Positions 34,015 to 43,348 of a stretch of DNA of 64,000 nucleotides are shown piece by piece. The position numbers and the translations under genes were made by a program. This stretch comes from a bacterium ADurb.Bin236 (GTDB lineage: Bacteria > UBP15 > UBA6099): positions 1 to 64,000 of the forward strand of contig MWCD01000014.1 of NCBI GenBank assembly GCA_002069885.1, written 5' to 3'. Under the pieces are notes generated by a model. That model saw only the letters and a program-made list of their open reading frames with translations, had not been told where the DNA came from and made no database searches. Within the stretch, counting starts at the first letter, position 1. Each line of letters starts with the position of its first letter.

Positions 34015-34822
34015 CCGCAGCTCTCCTATAAAGCCCATGTGCGAGGGTCATCATGTCATCGCCTTTAATTACAATAAGTTTTAAATTGGGCACGTTGGGA
34101 TGGCTTGAGACATCTGTTTCTTGAATTATATTCCTATCATAAGTAGCGGTTGAGAATATGGCTGCTGCACCTGAAAGTTCAATATACGGACGATCAGATT
34201 TGTTTTGAAAACGCTTAATCTTGTTTGCACTTGCAGTATCTTCGTTACGAACAAAACGTCTTTTAAGTGCGTTTAATGATTCGGCTTTACGTAAATGATA
34301 GTCTTTTTCTGAATCATTCACAGCTTTCTGAAGGCGATTAATGCATTTTGTCCCTGAAAGTTTTGCCTTTGCTTCATAAATAACTAGAATGTCGTCTGGA
34401 GAATCGTCAACCGCAGCAAACTTGAAACCTATAACATCACTTCCTTTAGTGGACTCATTGCGTATGTTTTTGCTATCATATCTTTGACGTGGCACCCAAA
34501 AAGATAGCATGAATTCAAGATAATCAGCAATTAGGATTTCTGCAAAATCACCTGAGCGCAAACTTGGTCCTGGAGGAGTTCTTGAATCAGGAAAGACTAT
34601 ACTTAGGAGATAATCCCTCCTAGATAGGCCAGTCCCATCACGTAGTATGTCAATTTCCGTATCGAGACAATAATGTCTTCTGAAATGTCTTGCCCACGCT
34701 GATAAAATCTTGTCATCTGCTTTATGATTTAGCACCCATATTTCAATATCTCTTCCGTCAGAAGTCTTCAAGAAATTGCCCGTATTGGATAGCCATTTTA
34801 TATGTTCAGGAGTCTTAGCCAT
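34004..34822 (-). CDS. hamA: Hachiman nuclease HamA (DUF1837)
   Basis: 272 residues, DUF1837 domain. Visible landmarks are the RSGDFAEILIADYLEF helix with its acidic residue, KGSDVIGFKF, and VIYEAKAKLSG. These give the E, D and ExK arrangement of a PD-(D/E)XK nuclease. Its direct pairing with HamB identifies the system. The start is set at the ATG at 34822, since upstream codons overlap the previous gene and are not conserved-looking. It lies 22 bp after the Schlafen-fusion gene. The sigma and UV-response roles reported for other DUF1837 proteins are not implied. Confidence 0.85.
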   Translation of the reverse strand: MAKTPEHIKWLSNTGNFLKTSDGRDIEIWVLNHKADDKILSAWARHFRRHYCLDTEIDILRDGTGLSRRDYLLSIVFPDSRTPPGPSLRSGDFAEILIADYLEFMLSFWVPRQRYDSKNIRNESTKGSDVIGFKFAAVDDSPDDILVIYEAKAKLSGTKCINRLQKAVNDSEKDYHLRKAESLNALKRRFVRNEDTASANKIKRFQNKSDRPYIELSGAAAIFSTATYDRNIIQETDVSSHPNVPNLKLIVIKGDDMMTLAHGLYRRAADEA

Positions 34823-34844
34823 ATAGTCATTTATTCCCTCATGT

Positions 34845-36962
34845 CTACCAATGCATACCGATGTATTCGTGGGTGGCCTGGACGTCGAGTTGGCGGGTGG
34901 TGTTGCCAACGCGTACGTAGAACTCCTTGCCTGCTGCTTCGCAGAGGAAGACTGGCTTAGGCGATGACTCGATCTTTACGATGCAGATGGTTTTGTCATC
35001 CCATACTTCGAATGAAATCGAAACGAATCCGGCGTATTCCGCACCGAGGTAATCCGTGACGAGTGCAATGAGCGACTGCTGGAAGGCGTCGGTGTTCTGC
35101 CCCTTCAGGGTCTTCATGTCGTCTTCGATGCCGTATATCGAGCCGTCATCCACAACGCCGATAAGAAGGAGCCCGCCTCCGAAGTTTAGAAAACCGGCGA
35201 TTGTCTTAGCGATAACCTTCTGGAGCGCCTTGTTGACCTGTTTTTCTTTGACGTCCCATCTCAACGTGGATTTGTATTCCAGCGTCGCGCTTTCACCAGC
35301 TTTCAGGTAGTCGTCGAGCGTCTGCAACTTCTTTTCTATCACAACACCTTTGAGAAGACTGTCCATGAGTTCGTTATATGCGTCGGCTATCAACTCACGT
35401 CGCTTCGTAAGAAAGTCCTCATATCTCTCAAGTTTCCACAGAGATTCGTCCATCGGTATAAGCTGTTTTTCCAGAGCGCCGGGAAATTTCTCTATGATTC
35501 CGGGGAAATACTTGTCCGGCGGCGTGTTCTGCAGACTCTGGTTTGATGACCCAGTCAGAAACGTCCGGTTTGCGATCTCGTTGACGATCTTCTTATGAAG
35601 ATGATTGTCAGTGGTGTATCCGCCTTCCTTATAAAGAACCGACGACGGGAAGATGTGGTGGCTGTGAATCGAATAGGACGGGCCGTACTGCACATCCAGA
35701 GGTCGACCGTCGAACCAATCAAAGGCGCCTCTGCGTTTGATGATGATATAAGCCATGCGATAAGCCGGGTGCTGGATGTCTCGCCCTTCAAGATCCGCGG
35801 CCTTCAGATCAATGCGGCCTCTCTGGTCAATGATATTGTCTTCGAGTTCCTTCCACGGGTCACCATTACGGTCAATGATGGAAATATCCTGATCCAGACG
35901 CTGGTTCGTCTGTCCGGTATATCGCGCCCATGTGCTCGCCGCATACAGCCAATGGACAAAAAGATTGATGTCCTTTTGATCCGTGAACTTGCCGTTCTTT
36001 TTGGTAAGATAAACAAGCGGCGGAACAAGAACATAGCTGGTGTTCAGGTCTTCCGTTGAATGCACACAGGCGTGTTTGCCGAGAATGTTTATCAAGTAAT
36101 TCAATAAGACGGTGAGCTTTGTCCAACCCTCTTTCAATTCTTGCTCAGGCGTTTCATGAATGGTCCAGAAAAGCGCTCGCTTTTTCACAACTCCCGTCAG
36201 CGCTCGCACCATGAAAGTTATGTCGAAGTAATAGTGGTGCTTCTCAAGCTCACGTATTTTCTCTTTAATCACCTTTCGTGCCTGTGGCCATTTCCCGCAA
36301 ATGTGGGCTAGGGCCAATTCGGCCTCGGTCAATTTCGTGCCCATGCTGTTGACCTTATCGAAGACATCTATTGCTTCGTCTATCTTTGCATCAGAGGGCA
36401 CCGTTTGGATTGGATAGGGTTTTCCAATGATGTTTTTGAGACGGTTCAATTTCTCGTTATAAGCTTCCGCAAGTTTAAACGCAGCCTCTCCGCCCTGGTC
36501 GCCGGCCTTTGCTTTCGCTACATCGAACACACTCGGGCCTTTTCCGTTGAAGCAGTTCACGACCGACACCCATGTCGGGTTACTGTCCATAAGTTTCGGT
36601 TGATAATACATGAACTCGCCGGAATCAACGTCGAAATAGAGGTTCCGCGGGTCGTTCTGAATATCCTGATCAATGTAATACGGCGGTATCTTGCCATTTA
36701 CAAATAGATAAAGCGTCGTCAACCTCTGCTGACCATCGAGGATGACCATCGTCGTGCCGATTTTATCTTTGTTCACTGCGTTATTCTTGATGTCCGGAGG
36801 ATTGTCTGTTTTCCAGAATAGAAGGCTCCCGGTAGGATACCCCTTGAACAGGGACACGATAAGTTGTTTCGCCTGTTCCTTTTCCCAGACATATTCCCGC
36901 TGGAACTCCGGCAACACGAGGTCGAGCTTCTCAATTCCGTCCATTAGTTCACGTATCGTCAT
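34845..36962 (-). CDS. DUF262-HNH-Schlafen AlbA_2 fusion protein
   Basis: 705 residues. The N-terminal DUF262 domain, a ParB-like nucleotide-using fold as in GmrSD, shows LPEFQREYVWEKEQAKQLI, GYPTGSLLFW and ILDGQQRLTTLYLF. A central region ends in an HNH-like nuclease motif, HSHHIFPSS with NEIANRTFL (about 440-490). The C-terminal AlbA_2/Schlafen domain (about 580-705) has ATLEYKSTLRW, FLNFGGGLLLIGV, and EFYVRVGNTTRQL. DUF262 plus HNH resembles type IV modification-dependent restriction; the Schlafen module suggests an added RNA- or nucleotide-directed function. GAGAGGTG before the ATG supports the start. Confidence 0.85.
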   Translation of the reverse strand: MTIRELMDGIEKLDLVLPEFQREYVWEKEQAKQLIVSLFKGYPTGSLLFWKTDNPPDIKNNAVNKDKIGTTMVILDGQQRLTTLYLFVNGKIPPYYIDQDIQNDPRNLYFDVDSGEFMYYQPKLMDSNPTWVSVVNCFNGKGPSVFDVAKAKAGDQGGEAAFKLAEAYNEKLNRLKNIIGKPYPIQTVPSDAKIDEAIDVFDKVNSMGTKLTEAELALAHICGKWPQARKVIKEKIRELEKHHYYFDITFMVRALTGVVKKRALFWTIHETPEQELKEGWTKLTVLLNYLINILGKHACVHSTEDLNTSYVLVPPLVYLTKKNGKFTDQKDINLFVHWLYAASTWARYTGQTNQRLDQDISIIDRNGDPWKELEDNIIDQRGRIDLKAADLEGRDIQHPAYRMAYIIIKRRGAFDWFDGRPLDVQYGPSYSIHSHHIFPSSVLYKEGGYTTDNHLHKKIVNEIANRTFLTGSSNQSLQNTPPDKYFPGIIEKFPGALEKQLIPMDESLWKLERYEDFLTKRRELIADAYNELMDSLLKGVVIEKKLQTLDDYLKAGESATLEYKSTLRWDVKEKQVNKALQKVIAKTIAGFLNFGGGLLLIGVVDDGSIYGIEDDMKTLKGQNTDAFQQSLIALVTDYLGAEYAGFVSISFEVWDDKTICIVKIESSPKPVFLCEAAGKEFYVRVGNTTRQLDVQATHEYIGMHW

Positions 36963-37001
36963 AAAACACCTCTCTTCGCACTGAATTAATGTATGTCGTG
37001 T

Positions 37002-38072
37002 TTATTGAACTTCTTGAAATGGTGGTGCTTCTTCCGGGAACACTTTTGATATATTCTCAATCGAAAGACTCGTCTCAAAAAATTCCTTTGCACCGATTCC
37101 CCAGCAGACAATTTTATCTTCTTTTGCTACGGCCAATTTTGCTTTTATCCTTCCACACTCACTTGTCTCATCATCAAACAGGCCAACGGCAAGAAGTTTC
37201 TTATTGTCACTGCTATTTAAAGATTGTCCTATAATTCCATTTATATGATCATCAGCAAAGCCATAACCGACAGCAATGATCAATTTTGCATCACTCAAAG
37301 TTCTTTTTCTGAATTCATACGATAAGAATAAAAAAGGATCGACGTATTGAAGTTTATAGGTAGTTCCGAATATTATTTCTAATGAATCAAGTTCAATTCT
37401 TGAAGTGCTATCCTTGTAGGTGAGTTCTCCATTTGTATTTCTGACCCAATCAATCGAACCATGCAATTTGTATAGGAATATGTTGCTTTCGATTTCTTGT
37501 TCATTGTCAAAGACACGCCAATCCCATCTCGTATCGTCTCCGAATCCTCTTTCGACTCCTGATTCTGCACAGGCAATTTCAACACACATGTCGTAATTAA
37601 GGGAAAACACTCTCAGTGGAAATTCATATTCCTTCTGAAATCGTGATAAACCCGTGTAATATTTCGCATTATCGTTACGTTCTAGTTGAATCCATTTATC
37701 TCTCAACTGTCGAATAATATCTTTCCTAAAATCTTTTAATAAATTCAAATCGTTTCCAGCAACTTCCGGCAATTTGGGTGTCCAAGAACCAATGAATGGA
37801 AATAGAGGGTGTTCGTCACTCTTGAGAATCTCATCAAGCGTATTTACCAGTTTTTCGATGTTGAAATTATCATATTCGAATCGGCCCTTTATTCCATCAG
37901 CATAGATTATTGAACTCTTCATATAATGATATAACGAAGTGTATTTTTTCCATGAGTCGTTCTTAAGTAGTTCTTCAAGGCTGTCAATCATGTTTCTCGA
38001 AGCAGGTATTCCGGCTTCAACACTAGCTCCAGCACCGAGAAGAAATACCACTTCATCTTTTTTGAATAGCAT
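37002..38072 (-). CDS. SIR2-domain effector of the Argonaute pair
   Basis: 356 residues. SIR2-fold NAD-binding landmarks: FLLGAGASVEAGIPAS at residue 10, VFSLNYDMCVE, YKLHGSIDWV, and IIAVGYGFADDHIN. Such domains in defence systems degrade NAD when triggered, causing abortive infection. No APAZ domain is fused. The gene follows the Argonaute gene by 15 bp, the layout of pAgo-associated SIR2 effectors. GGAGGTGA precedes the ATG. Confidence 0.85.
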   Translation of the reverse strand: MLFKKDEVVFLLGAGASVEAGIPASRNMIDSLEELLKNDSWKKYTSLYHYMKSSIIYADGIKGRFEYDNFNIEKLVNTLDEILKSDEHPLFPFIGSWTPKLPEVAGNDLNLLKDFRKDIIRQLRDKWIQLERNDNAKYYTGLSRFQKEYEFPLRVFSLNYDMCVEIACAESGVERGFGDDTRWDWRVFDNEQEIESNIFLYKLHGSIDWVRNTNGELTYKDSTSRIELDSLEIIFGTTYKLQYVDPFLFLSYEFRKRTLSDAKLIIAVGYGFADDHINGIIGQSLNSSDNKKLLAVGLFDDETSECGRIKAKLAVAKEDKIVCWGIGAKEFFETSLSIENISKVFPEEAPPFQEVQ

Positions 38073-38087
38073 TGTTCACCTCCATAC

Positions 38088-40061
38088 TTACAAGAACCAT
38101 GGCGGAAGATTTTGAATGTCTATCTCTTCAAGGCCCAATCTGTCAAAGTTTCCTATGTAATCTGCGATCAGCTTTGCATAGTAAACAGAAACAGGTAAAG
38201 TTTTCGCATTGAAACCTCTCCAGTTTGCTCCAGACAGATTGATCGCGTCTTGTATGTATGCGATTTTATCATCGTCAGCCAAGAAACCGTCGTCTGTACC
38301 AGATGACTGTTTTGTAGGGTAAGTAAATTCTATATGCATCGGTCGCGAAATTCTCCTCCTGAGAGTTGGATTATGATATTGGAGGCCTTCGAACCATACT
38401 AAATATCCATCTTTACCAAGGCTTAGACATGTGCTTTCAAAAGGCACTTTACTGTTATTGGTAAGAGCAAAACCGAAATATTTACTTTTCTCGTTAAACT
38501 TCAGTACGACGAGCGTTTTATTGCACCCCTCATTCTTCTTATAGCTGTTAAGTGCTTCAAATATTGCATTCATTTCGTCTCTTCTTAACTTAAAGGGAGT
38601 GTGAACTACAAAACGCTCATATCTGTCAGTATATTCGCATAAAACGCTTTTTATGTTTTCAACAAGACCATCAAGATAGTCTTTCCTTTTTTCTGTGTGT
38701 GACAATATTCTTATACTGTCATATATGCCGCTCGAATCTGAAAGAACTGAATACGCGAAATACTTAGATATGCTTCCACTGGAATCCCTTCTGTGGGACT
38801 GGCCGATACCGATAATTAGGCATTTGTCATGTCTCGGAGAAACCTTCCATGGTTTACCCCCTAATTTACCGAAAATGGCAAGTGCAATGTTTGAAGCAGA
38901 CCACTTTAACGACTCTTTATTCTTTAATCTTTGTAGACTTACAAGCTGAGTAGGTATTTTTTGTGATAGGAATACGTGTTTTAGCCTGTAATAAATGTCA
39001 TTGCCGTCAACAGATTGTTCTAATTTTGACCATGGGAATATTATTACTGGTATTGAAAGACGATCCTTTGATATGGTTTTATACTTTTCAATTGCACTCA
39101 ACAGTTGTGGAGTGTCAAAGTTATCAATAGCAATCCCTCTTATATTCTCTTTTGTAATTGTCAATCTGAACATATTGGTAAATCCAGAAAAGGTAGCAAA
39201 TGTCTTTCCCTGTAACGCGTTGTTAAGATCATAAGCATAGGGTTTATCTTCCTGCCTATAAAAAAAACAGATCAATGGATCGCCATGAGATTGTTCTAGG
39301 GGTCCATAATCCTTCATACCCTTGAATTGTGAATTCGAGTTTTTGCCATCTGAAAATAAATATGATTTTGAGTTTAGTCTTATTGTGTTAATACCTTCCG
39401 ATGGCCAGATTACGTCTAGTGAATAGCCATCTGAAATATGCATTGGAAACAAATGTTTTCGGAATGACGATAGAAACTCTTCAATCTTACGAAAATGGTC
39501 TACATAATAATCCTTGTTCTCTCTTCCATCACGTGAAAGGCTCAAGCTTTTAATAAGAATTTGTCTGTTTACAACATTTAAATCTGACTTGTAATGAAAA
39601 CCTGTTATATAACCGAAGTGTTTCTTTGGCCCGTAATAATATGGTTCTAAGCCAACGCATTCTTTACCGTATTCATCTTTTGAGAGAATAAAATTGATTA
39701 CATGCCGATATGAATCATCCTCATAAAAGGTATCTTTATGAGAAGAGGTTTTGGCTTGAGCCAAAAGACGATGATAAAGGTAAAAACATGTAAGATATGG
39801 ATTGTCGAAAGAATTAACCATAAAAGGATCAAACCCGTTTACTTTGTTTATGCTAACAAGATAATCTGAGAAGGCCTGATCGTTATTGCCAGCTTCATGC
39901 ATCTGAGGCAATTTGTATCTCCTGATAGAGTTGTCTTCACCCCTTTCAATTGCGCTCTGAGCATTGGAGACACTTCGATATATTTCAAAATTGAAATCAT
40001 GATTGTTCAATGCCAGAAAGTTTAATGAAACTAATTGATCAGATATTTTCGAAGGTTCCAT
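38088..40061 (-). CDS. Catalytically inactive prokaryotic Argonaute
   Basis: 657 residues. The C-terminal PIWI domain (about 390-650) is marked by the NIALAIFGKLGGKPWKV lead-in, CLIIGIGQSHRRDSSG, the RFVVHTPFKLRRDE strand and a closing PPWFL. The first catalytic Asp, usually in an IGxD motif, is Gly/Gln here, and the third position also lacks Asp, so slicing is not expected. The N-terminal half has little recognisable sequence. With the adjacent SIR2 it fits the guide-activated abortive-infection type of pAgo, probably long-B-like by length. The ATG at 40061 has GGAG eight bases upstream. It nearly overlaps the methylase stop. Confidence 0.75.
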   Translation of the reverse strand: MEPSKISDQLVSLNFLALNNHDFNFEIYRSVSNAQSAIERGEDNSIRRYKLPQMHEAGNNDQAFSDYLVSINKVNGFDPFMVNSFDNPYLTCFYLYHRLLAQAKTSSHKDTFYEDDSYRHVINFILSKDEYGKECVGLEPYYYGPKKHFGYITGFHYKSDLNVVNRQILIKSLSLSRDGRENKDYYVDHFRKIEEFLSSFRKHLFPMHISDGYSLDVIWPSEGINTIRLNSKSYLFSDGKNSNSQFKGMKDYGPLEQSHGDPLICFFYRQEDKPYAYDLNNALQGKTFATFSGFTNMFRLTITKENIRGIAIDNFDTPQLLSAIEKYKTISKDRLSIPVIIFPWSKLEQSVDGNDIYYRLKHVFLSQKIPTQLVSLQRLKNKESLKWSASNIALAIFGKLGGKPWKVSPRHDKCLIIGIGQSHRRDSSGSISKYFAYSVLSDSSGIYDSIRILSHTEKRKDYLDGLVENIKSVLCEYTDRYERFVVHTPFKLRRDEMNAIFEALNSYKKNEGCNKTLVVLKFNEKSKYFGFALTNNSKVPFESTCLSLGKDGYLVWFEGLQYHNPTLRRRISRPMHIEFTYPTKQSSGTDDGFLADDDKIAYIQDAINLSGANWRGFNAKTLPVSVYYAKLIADYIGNFDRLGLEEIDIQNLPPWFL

Positions 40062-40075
40062 AAAATCTACTCCTG

Positions 40076-43000
40076 TCATGCTTTTGTTATTTCATTATCA
40101 TTTGTATCAGAATCTTTCCCCATGCGGTATTTGATGTCGTAATTGATGATGAAGTCGAGTTCCTCGTCTGTAAAACCGTAGTGCTTCGAAAGGACATGGT
40201 CTATCTCGTTGATCAACTCCTTCGCTTTCCAGCCGTAATATTCATCGTATGCAATCTTATGACCGTCTTGCGTTTGGATATTCTTTCTCTCCGTCCCTTT
40301 CAAGAGCGCGACCATGAGTTTGTCACCTAATTGAACAAGCCTATCTTCATGTACAAGTGATTTCGGAATTGGAAATGATCGAACTGACGAATCGTTAAGG
40401 TGGAAACAATCACTATAGGCAACAAAATGTGCAAAAAAGAGGCAACTGTGCATGACTGCACATATCCTTCGAGCAGTGTCAGCATCATTCAGAAATAAAT
40501 ACCGACCATGAGCAGGCGCACTGATCTTGCCATTCTTTGAATAGTAGGGAAGTCCAATAGTTGCTTTGACCCAATACTCAGTTGCTTCTTGATAGAAGAT
40601 AAAATGCTGTGTTTGCTCTTGAGCGGTGAACTCACCAAGAGGATGATTAGAAGAGTCAATAACCTTTTTAAATATACGTGCTATTTGTGTATTTGCATAC
40701 TTTGGAAAAACATCACGATAAAGAACGTCGTTATCTATTAATGCATACTCTATCGATTGAAATAATTGAGGCCGAACTTTCGATGGCCAGCGTTGGTATC
40801 TTGTCGTTGAGAGATGTAGTTTATCTTGTATTTTCCGTTGCTCGCCACCCGACATCCAGATTGTTGCTCGTGAATGCTCGAGTCCTTCAAATAGTTTTCC
40901 GGGTCTGTCACCGAAAGGAATGACATATAACGAAGAACTATGCTCCTTAAGCATATTGCGAACTACCGTCATGCGGGATGAGCTGACAATAGGAAGTTGA
41001 ACGATAAAGCTCATGCGGCCATGCGGTATTCGAATCTGAAGCCCTCGTTCTGTGCAAATCGAGTAAAGATTTCCGCACGATTCTGTTTTATAATTTCGCA
41101 CTGAATAATCTTTTTTTACTTTCGAGTATTCAATCCAAGGCGGATTCCCTACAAGCACATCAAAACCGCCTCTGTTCATAATGTCATAAAATTCTACATA
41201 CCAGTGGAAGGGCTGATGAGACGCGCGCCATTTTGCGAATGATTTTTCAGAACTCAGTTTTATGCCGTAATCGGTCGCGAGGTCCTTATCGAGTTCATCT
41301 CGGATTTCTTTCAGTTTCGCCTTGATGGTCTCCTTTGCTTTCCTGAATTGAGCGGAGCGGACGTCAAGTTCAGTCTGGAGTTTTCGGAAATTTATAAGTT
41401 CGCGGTCGGCGGATTTTACTTTAGTAATGATGTCCTCTTCCTCACCAAAAGAAAAAACTATCTTTAAAGGGCCTTTCTTTTTTCTCTCAATCTCTTCGAA
41501 AGACGCATATCCGACGAGGGTATTTCCGGCTTTGATGTTGAAGTCTATGTCCGGGAGCGGCTCGATGCGATTTACATCGTCCACCTGCGCGACGAGTTTG
41601 AGAAAAAGACGGAGTTTGCATATCTCTACGGCCTCTTCCATCAGATCAACGCCGAAGAGGTTGTTTATGATGATGCTCTTATAGATGAAGTATTTCTTGT
41701 TCGGGTGGCGCCCGACGCGTTCCATCTCGATTTTGAATTCCTTATATTTCGAATCTTTTGAGAACAAAGCCATCTTGTCGAGACAGATTTCATATAGCGT
41801 TTCAAGGATGTTGAGAGCGGCGAAGAGAAATGCGCCACTTCCGCAGGTGGGGTCGAGCACGGTTATCTTCGTAAGATTTTCGAAGTAGAACGCACGAAGC
41901 GTTATCGGGTCGGTTATGCCTCGCGCCCAGTCGTAGGCGAATTTCTTTATATCGAGGTTGTATGTAATAAGGTCATTTATGTTCTGAATCTTGCCCTCGG
42001 CGAAATCATCTCTAATCTGCTGGAACCGCTGTCGGCGGGCTACCGTCTCGCGCCAGATCTCCGTGGGTAGCGAGTAATCTGGGTCGGCGGGACGGTTCCA
42101 GTCCGTGCGCTTTGATACATCCTTTATCCCGGAGGCTATGTTCTCCGGCAGAGACAGTTCGACGCCCAACTTTACAGCTTCGTAGATGTATGGCTCCACA
42201 TCCTTCATCGGAAATGGATTCATGTCCGAGTAGCGGAGATTCGCGTGCCGGTCAAAAAGAAAAGGGATTATCGTGTTCTTACAGATATAATCGGTAATGT
42301 CCTCTTTGGTATAATAAGCGCCCATCTGTTTCTGGTTGATGTATTTCTCGAATATGTAGCCGAGGACATCGGGATTGATCTCGTTGTCGGCGCGGAGTTG
42401 GCGGTCGTCGAGATGCCATGTGTAACGCTCGAAGAACTGGAAGAGTTTATCGAACGCGGAATCGGCGATATGAATCTTTTCGCGATAGTTCTCTTCTATT
42501 TGATGCGGCATGAACAGGCCGCCGTTCAGAAACGGGATTGTGCCGAGAAGTGATTTCGTCTCCGGTGTGCGCTCTTTGGGTTCGAGGGCGAAGCCTTCAA
42601 AAAACAATCGGACAAGGAACTCACGATAAAAAGTGTCCTTTTTCTTTTCCCGGACGGATTTGAATTTGTTCGACAGGTAATGAGGGTCGCTGTTGAGAAA
42701 GCCCTTTTTCTGTATGAAATATATGAACATCAGGCGATTGAGCATGACGGAGGCATACCACTGCGAGTCGTCGAGAGAATCTATACCTTTGATGAACTTG
42801 AGAAATGCGGCGTGTTCGAATTTGAACTCGTTGTAGAATTTCTTTGTTACGCGATCCACGTCAAACGCTTTGGCGACCGGGCTTTTGACACTGGCAATAT
42901 CAATCTGCCCTTGATCGTCGAGGTCATCGAGTGAGAATGCGATGCCGGCGAGTTTCTGAAGAAGCAGATCGCCGGGCTGATCGCGATGGAATTTGTGCTC

Positions 43001-43348
43001 GCGGGGCACTGAGGCCTTTTTCGCCTCTCGCTTGACCCAGAGCCACAAGGATTCCGTTTTCGATTTGTCGGTAAAAATAATAATGTGTTCGTGAACGATT
43101 CCCTTTACCTTGTTTTCGATTTTCAGTCGAGTGGATTTTGGGGGTATTTTTCCGGTCTCCGGGTCTTCGCACCTAAATACAACCATTCCACCAAGTTCCG
43201 CGACATGATGAAGAACGAAAAGGCAGGAATCTATTTCAAGTTCTATGGGCTTATTCGGGTATCGGTTCCAACCAAGCTCCTCCACGAACAGGGGTTCACA
43301 ATCAAAATCCTTGAGGCATTTTCGAACGCGGGCGGTGTTGATTTTCAT
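40076..43348 (-). CDS. Eco57I-class N6-adenine DNA methyltransferase
   Basis: 1090 residues. SAM-binding motif I VLDPTCGSGAFLFAALN (about 505) and catalytic motif IV NPPWIEY (about 770) identify an N6-adenine methylase of the Eco57I/PglX type. The long N terminus (1-450) includes a LGYIFEKYINQKQMGAYYT motif typical of that class. The C-terminal region should carry target recognition. Its ATGA overlap with the SNF2 gene shows tight coupling, so it probably provides self-modification for that helicase. It could belong to a BREX-, DISARM- or Hma-like scheme, but the other genes of those systems are absent. Confidence 0.85.
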   Translation of the reverse strand: MKINTARVRKCLKDFDCEPLFVEELGWNRYPNKPIELEIDSCLFVLHHVAELGGMVVFRCEDPETGKIPPKSTRLKIENKVKGIVHEHIIIFTDKSKTESLWLWVKREAKKASVPREHKFHRDQPGDLLLQKLAGIAFSLDDLDDQGQIDIASVKSPVAKAFDVDRVTKKFYNEFKFEHAAFLKFIKGIDSLDDSQWYASVMLNRLMFIYFIQKKGFLNSDPHYLSNKFKSVREKKKDTFYREFLVRLFFEGFALEPKERTPETKSLLGTIPFLNGGLFMPHQIEENYREKIHIADSAFDKLFQFFERYTWHLDDRQLRADNEINPDVLGYIFEKYINQKQMGAYYTKEDITDYICKNTIIPFLFDRHANLRYSDMNPFPMKDVEPYIYEAVKLGVELSLPENIASGIKDVSKRTDWNRPADPDYSLPTEIWRETVARRQRFQQIRDDFAEGKIQNINDLITYNLDIKKFAYDWARGITDPITLRAFYFENLTKITVLDPTCGSGAFLFAALNILETLYEICLDKMALFSKDSKYKEFKIEMERVGRHPNKKYFIYKSIIINNLFGVDLMEEAVEICKLRLFLKLVAQVDDVNRIEPLPDIDFNIKAGNTLVGYASFEEIERKKKGPLKIVFSFGEEEDIITKVKSADRELINFRKLQTELDVRSAQFRKAKETIKAKLKEIRDELDKDLATDYGIKLSSEKSFAKWRASHQPFHWYVEFYDIMNRGGFDVLVGNPPWIEYSKVKKDYSVRNYKTESCGNLYSICTERGLQIRIPHGRMSFIVQLPIVSSSRMTVVRNMLKEHSSSLYVIPFGDRPGKLFEGLEHSRATIWMSGGEQRKIQDKLHLSTTRYQRWPSKVRPQLFQSIEYALIDNDVLYRDVFPKYANTQIARIFKKVIDSSNHPLGEFTAQEQTQHFIFYQEATEYWVKATIGLPYYSKNGKISAPAHGRYLFLNDADTARRICAVMHSCLFFAHFVAYSDCFHLNDSSVRSFPIPKSLVHEDRLVQLGDKLMVALLKGTERKNIQTQDGHKIAYDEYYGWKAKELINEIDHVLSKHYGFTDEELDFIINYDIKYRMGKDSDTNDNEITKA

